DNA of 64,000 nucleotides. Source: Hordeum vulgare subsp. vulgare. Lineage: Eukaryota; Streptophyta; Magnoliopsida; Poales; Poaceae. The position numbers were made by a program, and so were the translations under genes. The notes below the pieces were generated by a model. The model was not told the origin of the DNA and made no database searches. It saw only the letters and a list, made by a program, of their open reading frames with translations. This document shows positions 22,284 to 32,833 of the stretch, piece by piece (position 1 is the stretch's first letter; each line of letters starts with the position of its first letter). The stretch spans positions 180,719,703 through 180,783,702 of the forward strand of contig NC_058519.1 of NCBI RefSeq assembly GCF_904849725.1, in the 5' to 3' direction.

Positions 22284-23552
22284 TGATCTACAACACAAAT
22301 ATTTCAAAGTGGACTTAGACTATGTTCAAGATAATTAGAGTTTAACTAATCAAATTACTTGCTAAACTCCCACTCAAAAAGTACATCTCTCTAGTCATTT
22401 GAGTGGTACATGATCCCAATTCACTAACTCAAGTCCGATCATCACGTGAGTTGAGAATAGTTTCAGTGGTAAGCATCTCTATGCTAATCATATCAATTAT
22501 ACGATTCATGCTCGACCTTTCGGTCTCATGTGTTCCAAGGCCATGTTTGCACATGCTAGGCTCGTCAAGCTTAACCCGAGTGTTTTGCATGTGCACCTGT
22601 TTTGCACCCGTTGTATGTGAACGTTGAGTCTATCAAACCCCATCATCACGTGGTGTCTCGAAATGACAAACTGTAGCAACGGTGCACAGTCGGGGAGAAC
22701 ACAATTTCGTCTTGAAATTTTAGTGAGAGATCACCTCATAATGCTACCGCCATTCTAAGCAAAATAAGGTGCATAAAAGGATTAACATCACATGCAATTC
22801 ATAAGTGACATGATATGGCCATCATCTTGTGCTTCTTGATCTCCATCACCAAAGCACTGACACGATCTTCTTGTCACCGGCGCCACACCATGATCTCCAT
22901 CATCACGATCTCCATCAACGTGTCGCCATCGAGGTTGTCGTGCTACTTATGCTATTACTATTGAAGCTACGTCCTAGCAATATAGTAAACGCATCTGCAA
23001 ACACAAACGTTAGTTTAAAGACAACCCTATGGCTCCTGCCGGTTGCCGTAGCATCGATGTGCAAGTCGATATTAAGTATTACAACATGATCATCTCATAC
23101 ATCCAATATATCACATCACGTCATTGGTCATATCATATCACAAGCATACCCTGCAAAAACAAGTTAGACGTCCTCTAATTTGTTGTTGCATGTTTTACGT
23201 GGCTGCTATGGGTATGTAGTATGATCGCATCTTACTTACACAAAAACCACAAGAGAGATGTGCAAATTGCTATTTAACCTCTCCAAGGACCACCTCGGTC
23301 AAAACCAATTCAACTAAAGTTGAAGAAACCGACACCCGCCAGTCATCTTTATGCAACGAGGTTGCATGTCAATCGATGAAACGAGTCTTTCGTAAGCGTA
23401 CTAATAATGTTGGTCTGGGCCGCTTCAATCCAACAATACCACCAAATCAAGAAAAGACTAAGGAGGGAAGGAAATTGAACATCACCGTCCACAAAACCCT
23501 TTGTGTTCTACTCGAGATAACATCTACGCATGAACCTAGCTCATGATGCCAC
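22284..23552 (-). other. Untranslated leader and primer-binding site of element B
   Basis: The region is 1.27 kb and matches the leader of A throughout, with small indels. The minus-sense PBS (GTGGCATCATGAGC) abuts the LTR at 23553. A CATCACGATCTCCAT-type duplication near 22898-22915 is absent from A. Confidence 0.75.
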
Positions 23553-23925
23553 TGTTGGGGAACGTTGCATGGGAAACAAAAAAATTCCTACGCACACGAA
23601 GACCTATCATGGTGATGTCCATCCACGAGAGGAGATTTGGATCTACGTACCCTTGTAGATCACACAACAGGAAGCGTTAAGAAACGCGGTTGATGTAGTG
23701 GAACGTCTTCACATCCCTCGATCCACCCCACGAACCGTCCCGCGATCCGTCCCACGATCTGTTCCGATCTAGCGCCGAACGGACGGCACCTCCGCGTTCA
23801 GCACACGTACAACTCGACGATGATCTCGACCTTCTTGATCCAACAAGAAAGACGGAGAAGTAGATGAGTTCTCCGGCAGCGTGATGGCGATCCGGTGGTG
23901 GTGGTGATCTACTCCTGCAGGGCTC
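23553..23925 (-). repeat. Element B 5' LTR, part next to the leader
   Basis: The LTR begins TGTTGGGGAACG in plus sense at 23553. It is broken after GGCTC (23921-23925), the target site of solo LTR H. Confidence 0.9.
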
Positions 23926-25442
23926 TGATACGTCCATTTTGCATCATGCTTTTATGTTGATATTTATCACTTTATGGGCTGTTATTACACTTCACGGTAC
24001 AATACTTATGCCTTTTCTCTCTTATTTTATAAGGTTACATGAAGAGGGAGAATGCCGACAGCTGGAATTCTGGTCTGAAAAAGGAGCAAGTTTGAGATAC
24101 CTATTCTGCGGAACTCCAAAATCCGTGAAAATCAACGAGGAATTATTTTGGATTTTATAAAAAATACTGGGCGGAAGAAGTACCAGAGGGGAGCCACCAG
24201 GAGGCCACAAGCCTGCCAGGCGCGGCCTACCCCCTGGTCGTGCCTAGGTGGCTTGTGGGCCCCCTATTTCCCCTCCGGCTCCCATATTTTTCTATAAGGA
24301 GTGTTTCGTTCCAGATTAGGAGGAGGCTTTCGGGAGGAGACACCGCCGCCACGAGGCGGAACTTGAGCAGAACCAATCTAGAGCTCCGGCAGGGCCATCC
24401 TGCCGGGGAAACTTCCCTCCCGGAGGGGGAAATCATCGCAATCGTCATCACCAACACTCTTCTCATAGGAGGGGACTCATTACCATCAATATCTTCATCA
24501 GCACCATCTCATCTCCAAACCCTAGTTCATCTCTTGTAACCAATCTCCGTCTCGCGACTCCGATTGGTACTTGTAAGGTTGCTAGTAGTGTTAATTACTC
24601 ATTGTAGTTGATGCTAGTTGGATTACTCGGTGGAAGATCATATGTTCAGATCCTCAATGCTATTCAATACCTCTCTGGTCATGAACATAATTATGCTTTG
24701 TGAGTAGCCACTTTTGTTCCCGAGGACATGGGATAAGTCTTGCTATAAGTAGTCATGTGAATTTGGTATTCGTTCGATATTTTGATGTGTTGTATGTTGT
24801 TTTTCCTCTAGTGGTGTTATGTGAACATCGACTACATAACACTTCACCATTATTTGGGCCTAGAGGAAGGCATTGGGAAGTAATAAGTAGATGATGGGTT
24901 GCTAGAGTGACAAAAGCTTAAACCCTAGTTTATGCGTTGCTTCGTAAGGGGCTGATTGGATCCACTAGTTTAATGCTATGGTTAGACTTAGTCTTAATTC
25001 TTATTTTGTAGTTGCGGATGCTTGAGAGAGGGGTTAATAATAAGTGGGATGTTTGTCCAAGTAAGGGCAACACCCAAGCACCGGTCCACCCACATATCAA
25101 ACTATCAAAGTAGCGAACACGAATCATATGAACATGATGAAAACTAGCTTGACGGAAATTCCTATGTGTCCTCGGGAGCGCTCTACCTCATATAAGAGTT
25201 TGTCCAGGCTTGTCCCTTGCTACAAAAGGGATTGGGCCATCTTGGTGCACCTTTGTTACTATTGTTACTTGCTACTTGCTACGAAGTATCTTATCACACA
25301 ACTATTTGTTACCGATAATTTCAGTGCCTGCAGAGAATACCTTGCTGGAAACCACTTGTCAGTTCCTTCTGATCCTCGTTGGGTTCAACACTCTAACTTA
25401 TCGAAAGGACTATGATAGATCCCCTACACTTGTGGGTCATCA
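23926..25442 (+). mobile_element. Solo LTR H (gypsy-type, 1517 bp)
   Basis: It starts TGATACGTCCATTTTGC and ends TGTGGGTCATCA, so the termini are inverted TGAT/ATCA. Perfect 5-bp target duplications GGCTC flank it (23921-23925 and 25443-25447). No internal domain is present, so it is a solo LTR left by LTR-LTR recombination. A CTATAAGG at about 24292 may be its TATA element. The opening sequence is a common Triticeae gypsy LTR start; I leave the family name open. Confidence 0.92.
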
Positions 25443-25447
25443 GGCTC

Positions 25448-26879
25448 CGCCCGAGCTTCGCAGAAATCCGATCTAGAGGTAGAACTATGTGGTCTAGGGT
25501 TGAGTTGCACGTGGCAAAAGTTGTCTCAAATTAGCCCTAAATTACCACTATATATAGGAGGGAGGGGGAGGAGGCTTGCCTTGAGGGCCAAGCCCTCAAG
25601 GGTGCGTCGGCCAGGAGGAGAGGAGGAATCCTACTCCAATTAGGATTGGAAAGTGCAGTCCTTCTCTTCCTTCCCACCTCCCCTTTTTTTTCTTTCTCTT
25701 TGGTTTTTCTTCTCTTGGCGCCAAGGCCTTTATGGGATGTCCCACCAGCCCACTAAGGGCCGGTGCGCCACCCTAAAGCCATTGGGCTCCCTCCGGGTGG
25801 ATTCCCCTCCCGGTGAACTTCCGGAACCCATTCGTCACTCCCGGTACAATGCCGGTAATGCCCGAAAACCTTCCGGTAACCAAATGAAACCATCCTATAT
25901 ATCAATCTTTATGTCCAGACCATTCCGGAAGCCCTCATGACATCCGTGATCTCATCCAGGACTCCGAACAACATTCGGTAACCACACATATAACTCAACT
26001 ATACTAAAACATCATCGAACCTTAAGTGTGCAGACCCCGCGGGTTCGAGAACTATGTAGACATGCCCCGAGGTACTCCTCGGTCAATATCCCATAGCGGG
26101 ACCTAGATGCCCATATTGGATCCTACATATTCTCCGAATATCTTATCGGTTGAACCTCAGTGTCAAGGATTCATATAATCCCGTATGTCATCCCCTTTGT
26201 CCTTCGGTATGTTACTTGCCCGAGATTTGATCGTCGGTATTCGCATACCTATTTCAATCTCGTTACCGGCAAGTCTCTTTACTTAATTTTTAATACAAGA
26301 TCCTGTGACTTACACTTAGTCACATTTCTTACAAGGATTGTGTGTGATGTTGTATTACCGAGTGGGCCCAAAGATACCTCTCCGTCACACGGAGTGACAA
26401 ATCCCAGTCTTGATCCATACTAACTCAACGGACACCTTCAGAGATACCTGTAGAGCCCCTTTATAGTCACTCAGTTATGTTGTGACGTTTGATGCACACA
26501 AGGTATTCCTCCGATGCCAGTGAGTTATATGATCTCATGGTCATAGGAATAAATACTTGACATGCAGAAAACAATAGCAATAAAACGACACGATCAATAT
26601 GCTACGTTCAAAGTTTGGGTCTAGTCCATCACATATTCCCTAATGATGTGATCGAGTTATCAAGTGACAACACTTGCATATAGCCAGAAAACCTTGACCA
26701 TCATTGATCAACTGGCTAGCCAACTAGAGGCTTGCTAGGGACATTGTTTTGTCTATGTATCCACACATGTATCTATGTTTTCATTCAATACAATTATAGC
26801 ATGGATAATAAACAATTATCTTTAAATAGGAAATATAATAATAACTATTTATCATTGCCCCTAGGGCATATTTCCAACA
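25448..26879 (-). repeat. Element B 5' LTR, distal part
   Basis: The B LTR continues directly after the second GGCTC copy and ends at TTTCCAACA (26879). It includes a TATA-like CTATATATAGG at about 25548-25558. With 23553-23925 it makes an LTR of about 1805 bp, the family size. Confidence 0.9.
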
Positions 26880-28133
26880 GAGGGGAAGTACGTCTCCGTT
26901 GGGGCGGTGTGGAGGCATAATGCTCCCCAAGAAGCCACTAAGGCCACCGTATTCTCCTCACGCCCTCACACAATGCGAGGTATCGTGATTCCACAAGTGG
27001 TGCCCTTGAAGGCGGCGACTGGACCTTTACAAACAAGGTTGGGGCAATCTCCACATAAAGCTTGGAGGCTCCCAACAAGACCACAGAGCTTCACCATAAT
27101 GGAATGTGGCTCCAGGGTGACCTCAACCGTCTAGGGTGCTCAAACACCAAGAGTAACAAGATCCGCAAGGTATTAGTGGGGGAATCAAATATCTCTTGGT
27201 GGAAGTGTAGATCGGGGCCTTCTCAACCAATCCCTAGAAAATCAACAAGTTTGATTGGCTAGGGAGAGAGATCGGGCGAAAATGAGCTTTGGAGCAACAA
27301 TGGAGCTTGGGAAGGGAAGAGGTGGTCTTCTTGGGGAAGAAGACCCCCTTTAAATAGTGGGGGAAATAATCCAACCGGTACCCCCACTGTCAGCCTGAGC
27401 ACATAGGTACTACCGCTGCCTGGTGCGGTACTACCGCATGCACGGTGGTGGAAGAGGGAGGAACTACTACATGGGGCAACAAGCGGTAGAACCGTCGGAG
27501 CGGTAGTACCGCGCGCACCGTAGGGTAGTGTCCAACTGCCACGGGAGTAAAAAATTATTTCCGTGTCTACCTCCGCTCAGGCTATGGTTATGCAGAAGTT
27601 CGGCGGCACGGTAGTACCGGACATAGTTGTGGTACTACCACCTGTGGGCGGTAGTAAAAAACTACGTCCGCTCATACTACCGTAGATGTTCGTAATAGAG
27701 GCTCGTGACAGCGGTACTACCGCTGCTAAGAGCGGTACTACCGCTCGCACCTGTTGTACTACCGCTCCCTTGAGCGGTACTACCGCTGGCCACTGAAAAC
27801 AAGCACCTTGCTGCGTTCACTTTGCACAGACAAGGGGAAACGAATTGGAGCTCCATTGAAGCGAAGGAAAGGTGGTGCAAAAGAACAGATGTGTATGTGC
27901 TGATTCCACCCAAACCTTTCCGAAGCGGACCCCCTCTTAATAGTACGGCTTTCCTATGACTCTCATCCACCAAAAAGAAATGTAGAAGGCAACCATCTTC
28001 AAAAGACTCCGAGGGGCACCGAATCGTCTTGTGCGTGGACATGAATTATTTGAAATGCTCAATGCACACGATTAGTCCGCATATGCATTGTTATCAATCA
28101 CCAAAACCACTCAGGGAGAAATATGCCCTAACA
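26880..28133 (-). repeat. Element C 5' LTR, upstream part
   Basis: In minus sense it starts TGTTAGGGCATATTTCTCC at 28133. A homologous LTR end in plus orientation at 28680-29151 shows what should follow and confirms that B split this LTR. It contains the GCGGTAGTACC motif at about 27405-27790. In minus sense a stretch near 27330-27365 (CACTATTTAAAGGGGG) looks like a TATA region. Confidence 0.85.
27405..27790. repeat. GCGGTAGTACCGC motif cluster inside the LTR of element C
   Basis: At least ten copies or variants in both orientations occur, for example near 27408, 27426, 27500, 27612, 27650, 27711, 27731, 27754 and 27773. It is the same motif as at 641-1490. Confidence 0.75.
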
Positions 28134-28679
28134 GTAGGGCCATGGACTTGCTATCCACGGCCCACCTAGGGCCCCACATAGTCACTAAACTCCCACGGCT
28201 ACCAATGCAGTCTAAGTCCCGTTCAGACATACAGAGTCACTCGGACTATCTTCGGTTAGTCGGATGTCCCCCAACACTCGGACTAAGAGAAGGCGCGGAC
28301 AATGAAAGGACTGCAATAGCTAGGGACTTAATCTCTCACATAAAGCACCATGAAGGCGTACGTTACCAGTAACGTATAGTTAGAGCTGCAATTTTAGGTA
28401 ACTTCCATATTTATTATCATTAAATCCCCTTGAAGTGGAGGTCGTGGGTCCAGGCGCACTTTATATAAGCCTACCTTGAGCTACGAGACAGGGGTTAAAC
28501 ATTATGTGTATTCACATCCCTCATAAGAAACACTAAGCCACCGGTCTCAAGACGTAGGAACTTTACCGCTCCCAAGTGGGGCCTGAACTCGTACATCTGA
28601 GTGTTACAACCGCGCCGTAGCTAGGCTCCTCCCTTCGTTCGCACCCCTGGTACTATTGTGAGTTTCATTCCCTGGACAA
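28134..28679 (+). repeat. Gypsy-like LTR fragment
   Basis: The fragment has a TTATATAAGCC TATA region (28461-28471), a poly-A-signal-like downstream part and the wording typical of Triticeae gypsy LTR R/U5 regions (CTGAACTCGTACATCTG). Neither end is an obvious TG/CA terminus. It is interrupted on both sides by copia LTR sequence. Confidence 0.5.
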
Positions 28680-29151
28680 CCACCTCGAAGAGTTGCCATT
28701 TGTACGGGTTCGGAGATTGCCCTCAAAGGTCCCTTAGTGAAATCACAACATCTTGCATTATGTGAGGGCATGAGGATATTACGGTGGTCCTAGTTCCTTC
28801 TTGGGGAGCATTGTGCCTCCACACAACTCCAAATAGAGATTAGCATCCGCAAGGGTGTGAACTTCGGGATACATCGCCTTCTCCGCGTGCCTCGATTATC
28901 TCTTACCTGAACCTTTTACTTATGCACTTTACTTTGTGATAGTCATATTGTTTCATGTTATATATCTTGTTATCACTTAGTTATTTATCTTGTTTAGCAT
29001 AAGTTGTTGGTGCACATAAGTGAGCCTAGTTGTTTTAGGTTTTTTGCTTCACAAATTAAACGCTAGTTTTACTCTGAATTTGTTCAAGCCTAAACCGTAA
29101 TTATTTTAAAGAGCCTATTCATCCCCCCTCTAGGTGACATCCACGTCCTTT
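28680..29151 (+). repeat. C-type (SIRE/Maximus-like) LTR 3' end fragment, plus orientation
   Basis: It ends CCTATTCATCCCCCCTCTAG ... CCTTTCA at 29151 and its upstream part matches the C LTR (GCATTATGTGAGGGC, TTCTTGGGGAGCATTGTGCC). No primer-binding site follows, so it is a 3' or solo LTR remnant in the opposite orientation to C. Confidence 0.75.
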
Positions 29152-29925
29152 CATCTTCTTCCTATGATCTCGGACATGACAGACTAGATCTCTTGGCCCC
29201 AATCATCTTTCTGGCAGGTTTTCTATTAAATACATTTACCTTAAGCTCAGGGGCGGCCCTCCCCTCTCCTTTGAAAGACTGATTATTCTTTAGCAAGCCA
29301 TTATGCTTAAACTTAGAGCTAGTGATCAATTTATTAAGATACATGGGCATACCTCTACTACACACTCTCCTTGTGGTCAAACTGAGAACATGAAGCACAT
29401 TGTCTTTACCTGCGTTTTGTCTAAGATGGGTTGGTGTTGTGTTCAATCGCGGTTGAATGTATCCTGTAACCCATCACCCATGGACGACCTTATCGGCATT
29501 ATTAGGAGGTACTCATGCTAGTTCATTATGGTGTTTTAAATTGCTTTTAGTGCTCATGTGGTGGGATTTATGCACTACTCATAACAAATTTACGATTGAA
29601 AACATATTTCCTAACTTCCATGTTGATGTTTTGTAAAGAATGACTCCTCTCATACATCTGTGGAACCCACTCACAAAAGACGTTAATGTTGGTGTTGTTG
29701 CCTTGATGGTTGCCAAGATTTGTGCCTTCGCTATTGCTCTATCTACCCCAAGACGTCCTTGGACAAGCAGGTCTAGGTTTCTGTTTATTTGCCCTACATG
29801 CGCGTCGCTGGGCTTGGTCCGTTGGATCTGTAGTGTCTTATTTGTCCTGAACCTCTGCTACTCCTTGTTCTCGACCTGCAATGTTGGATTTATTTATAAA
29901 GTCGAGCATCTACCCTTTCTCTAAA
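29152..29925 (+). pseudogene. LINE (RIX) ORF2 3' end and 3' UTR, 5'-truncated
   Basis: In plus sense the C-terminal zf-RVT region of plant LINE ORF2 can be read across frames: SGRFSIKYIYLKL (about 29211), CGQTENMKHIVFTCVL (about 29370-29430), NPSPMDDLIGIIRR and LIHLWNPLTKDVNV (about 29650). Stops and shifts break it. The 3' part resembles plant LINE tails (TTTATTTATAAAGTCGAGC, 29886-29906). No poly-A is kept. It is a dead, 5'-truncated copy. Confidence 0.72.
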
Positions 29926-30755
29926 ATTTTGCCTCTCGGTTGTAGGCCACATCATCGCAACATTTGTGTGCTGCTCCCTAAGTCCATGAGCCAAAAAGGT
30001 TTAAGACATGTTCTTGGCCTGATGCCCAATGATGTAAAAACTTTATGCAATTATGCTGTTTATTAAATGCAGAAATAGTATCAACAAACGCTCAAGGCTG
30101 CTGAGTACCTCAAGATCAACTCGTTTTTAGCTTGATTCAAGATCCAGTAAGAAACGAAATGAGATGAGAATGATCCTCAATTTTTTTTGGGACTCGTTTG
30201 TAACTTGGTTAGAAAAGGAGATGAGTTTGAGCTAAACCTTTCTTGATTTTGACTCAAAGTTAGCATTAACATAGCAAAACATCAGTAATATGTACTTACA
30301 TTCTATTTTATCCCTATATGTCCTACTCCAACACATGACATATTTTTATATAAGCATTGTATTTTTCATCAGACCGTATAGGTGAAGCTATTTTTAAGAT
30401 TTATGTTATTTTTATCTCTCGGTCTTCCCTAATCACCTTTTACACTTAGTCTCTTTTCGTGATTGTTCGGTTTTGATGACGAAATTAGCGAATACATTTT
30501 ACCATGTGTTAGTTATTATTATTTTATTTAATGAAAATATCACAAAACTATTATTCAACGGTTTATAGTTAAAAAACAAGTGGATGTTTTTACCTTGGTA
30601 AAAAATAACCCAGGATTAACATGAAATCATTACAAGCCATGTATACATCAACTCAATAGTGAGGTCAAACTTAGATCACTCATTTTTTTGACACATCTTG
30701 TTCTAGCCTTCTGGTTTCTTTAGTTTCAGAAACCTTTCTAGGTTTACACTACTGG
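29926..30755. other. AT-rich stretch without recognisable genes
   Basis: These 830 bases have no supported gene or clear repeat boundary. They may be the decayed tail of the LINE and old intergenic sequence. Confidence 0.4.
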
Positions 30756-30756
30756 T

Positions 30757-31540
30757 GGGAGCTCCTATACGACGCAGTACATGCTGGGAAGAGCGGCAAC
30801 GCGCACACCTCGCTCCCCGAACGTGTCCGTTTGGGCCGGACCATGTCCGAACGCTTTATTTTCTATTTTTTTATCTATTTAAATAATTCTGGATAGCAAA
30901 AAGTTTTGAAATTTAAAAAATGTGCAATTTGAACAAAAAAAATCAAGAAATCATAAAATATTTGTGCATTCAAAAAATATTCATGATTCCAAAAAATGTT
31001 CGGAACTTCAGAAAAGTCCATGGTTTATGAGAATATTCACAAATTTGAAAAAAATGTTCATAAATTCAAGAAATCTTCATGAACTTTCATAACAATCATG
31101 ATTTCATAAAATGTTTGCAACTCCACAATAATGTTCAAGATTTTTTTTCCCTATGTTGATAAATTATTCATGAATTTCAATAAATATTCATGAATTTCAA
31201 TAAATATTCATGATTTATACGAATTTTTCAAATGTGTAAAAAAATTCAAGATTACGAAAGAATGTTCATGAATTTTATAAATATTCATGATTCTGAAAAA
31301 TGTTCATGATTTTAAAAAAGATCTTAAATTTAAAACAAATCTCAAATTGTTAAGAAAAATGTAAAAATGAAAAAGGAAAATAAGAAAACAAAAGTGAAAC
31401 CAAAAAAAGAAAAATAAACTTATAAGAAAAATGTAAAACAGTAAAAAAAGGAACACAAAATTGATGGAAAATAGAAAGAGAAACAAAACTGGTACAGGCC
31501 CAATAACGAGCTGTGAGATTTAGCGCAATGGACTGGCGCA
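30757..31540. mobile_element. Mutator-like non-autonomous element 1, truncated by element 2
   Basis: It begins GGGAGCTCCTATACGACGCA, closely matching the terminal repeat of element 2 at 31542. The interior (about 30900-31340) is an AT-rich array of degenerate TTCATGAATTT units. Near its right end is TAGCGCAATGG (31521-31531), a tRNA A-box-like string that also recurs in element 2. The right terminus is lost. Confidence 0.6.
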
Positions 31541-32311
31541 TGGGAGCTCCTATATGACGCTGCAGGCGCTGGGGCGCGCTTCTCCCGCCTGCTGGGCCCC
31601 CTCTGGGCTGGCCCATGAAACTTCTCCTGACACCCAGAGAAAATTTCATTGATTTTTTCAAACGTTAACTCAAAAACATACATTAAAATTTCATCGAATT
31701 AACAAGAAATTAATCCGATTTTTAAAAAGTTCAATCATTATGCAAACAATTTCACTGATTTTTAGAATACGTTCATGAATTTTTTAAAAGTTTAAAAATT
31801 AGAATAAAAAGTCGTTGATTTTGGGAAAAAGTGCATCAATTTTTTCAAAATTTCATTGATTTTCAAAAAAGTTCAAGAATTTTAAAATATGTCTACAGAT
31901 TTTCACAAAAAAGTTCACCCATTTAGAAAACGTTCATCAATTTTTTAATATAGTTAATTAATTTTTAAGAAAGTTCACGAATTTTAGAATATGTTGAACG
32001 ATTTTTTAAAAAAATCACCAATTTCAAAAAACGTTCATCGATTTAAAAAAATCATTAATTTTAAATTATGTCCACGGATTTTAAAAAATGTTCACAAATT
32101 TCGAAAAAAAGTTCATCGATTTGTAAAAAGGTTCAGAAATTAAAAAAAGATTCCATCAAATTTCCATAAATAATCAATTTTAAAGAAAATTCACATATTT
32201 CCAAAAACAATCATAGAACCAGGATGAAAAGGAAAATAGGAAAATGACTAAGAAAAAATAAAAAGGGAAACCAAAGAATAAATGATGTAAAAGGTTCATT
32301 TCTATCACATC

Positions 32312-32378
32312 CCGTTGCCGTGGCGGAGTGCTTGGAACAGTAAAATTCCTCACAGAGGTCGCCGGTTTGATTCACGCT
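32312..32378 (+). other. tRNA-like segment (A-box and B-box-like) inside Mutator-like element 2
   Basis: TGGCGGAGTGC (32321-32331) fits the A-box TRGCNNAGTGG loosely, and GGTTTGATTCA (32364-32374) fits the B-box GGTTCGANTCC. Spacing of 32 bases is normal for tRNA genes. The flanks do not pair into an acceptor stem, so it is not a working tRNA gene. Confidence 0.45.
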
Positions 32379-32436
32379 AGCACCCTTTTATTGTTACAGG
32401 AATAAATACTTAAATGAGCCGGCCCATGATCAAGCT

Positions 32437-32482
32437 CTGCAGGCGCCGGTTAAAAATAATGCACTTTAACCGACGCCTGCAG
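32437..32482. repeat. Subterminal hairpin of Mutator-like element 2
   Basis: Arms CTGCAGGCGCCGGTTAAA (32437-32454) and TTTAACCGACGCCTGCAG (32465-32482) pair with one mismatch in 18 around a 10-base loop. The right arm overlaps the terminal repeat. Confidence 0.8.
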
Positions 32483-32502
32483 CGTCAAATAGGATTTGCC
32501 CG

Positions 32503-32830
32503 CAGAAACATTTCTGTGACCCATGTCGCGGCCCATACATTTACCATATAAAGCCAGATTTGTAATCTTGACACCATAGGATACCATCACTTTGTGTCCT
32601 CTTACGGCAAAATTAACATGTAGACGAAAATATTTCATAAACTAAACCGCGTTTAAAGAAAAATTACGGAGCTTACTTTTTCGTGTGGCGTTCGACAGGC
32701 AGACGCCACACTGCATTGTGTGACGTTTTTGCCTTAGGCGCCACAAGTGTAGTGTGGCGTCTATGTCATAGACGTCGTCTCGGGCGCCACATAACGTACT
32801 ATCGAGCGTCGTATAATGTAGTGTTGTGTC
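32503..32830. other. Non-coding stretch with GTGGCG palindromes
   Basis: No gene is seen. Two short palindromes are clear: GTGTGGCGT/ACGCCACAC (32683-32711) and CGTCTATG/CATAGACG (32758-32774). GGCGCCACA recurs near 32738 and 32784. This looks like the inner part of a decayed DNA transposon. Confidence 0.5.
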
Positions 32831-32833
32831 TAA

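Larger units (their letters stand above)
8068..26879 (-). mobile_element. Element B: Angela/BARE1-type Ty1-copia retrotransposon, itself invaded by A and H
   Basis: The element's own parts are a 3' LTR (8068-8711 plus 17632-18264, missing its terminal 530 or so bases), polypurine tract, pol (18317-21421), gag (to 22283), leader, primer-binding site and 5' LTR (23553-23925 plus 25448-26879, about 1805 bp). LTR ends are TGTTGG and CCAACA, with one mutated terminus (CCAAAA at 18264). By eye the two LTR copies differ at roughly 27 of 380 compared bases (17632-18010 against 26251-26630), making B clearly older than A. Confidence 0.88.
1..28133 (-). mobile_element. Element C: SIRE/Maximus-type Ty1-copia retrotransposon, split by nested insertions and open at the left edge
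   Basis: The minus strand reads, from high to low coordinates, a 5' LTR (28133-26880 plus 8067-7860), a primer-binding site, gag, pol and a long 3' region that leaves the window. The RNase H tail (HIDIRHHFIRDHI, LADIFTKPLDEARF, ELNIID) is typical of the SIRE/Maximus lineage, whose members are long and often carry extra sequence after pol. The LTR ends are TGTTAGGGCATATTTC and a terminus containing CCTATTCATCCCCCTCTAG before TTTCA. Its 5' LTR is broken by element B, which itself holds A and H. The 3' LTR is not seen. The Maximus name is recognition, not a search result. Confidence 0.8.
31541..32502. mobile_element. Mutator-like non-autonomous element 2
   Basis: The left end reads GGGAGCTCCTATATGACGCT and continues GCAGGCG. 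The right end, reverse-complemented, reads GGGCAAATCCTATTTGACGC and continues TGCAGGCG. These are imperfect inverted terminal repeats of about 28 bases. Both subterminal regions contain GGCCCATGA-type strings. The middle is AT-rich with TTCATGAATTT/AAAAAGTTCA units. I see no 9-bp duplication, so the superfamily call is tentative. Confidence 0.6.

Noticed and set aside
29162..29446. 94-codon minus-strand frame
   Set aside because: It is the shadow of the plus-strand LINE ORF2 fragment, which has recognisable zf-RVT wording.
32312..32378. A real tRNA gene
   Set aside because: The A and B boxes are imperfect, no acceptor stem pairs and it sits inside a transposon.
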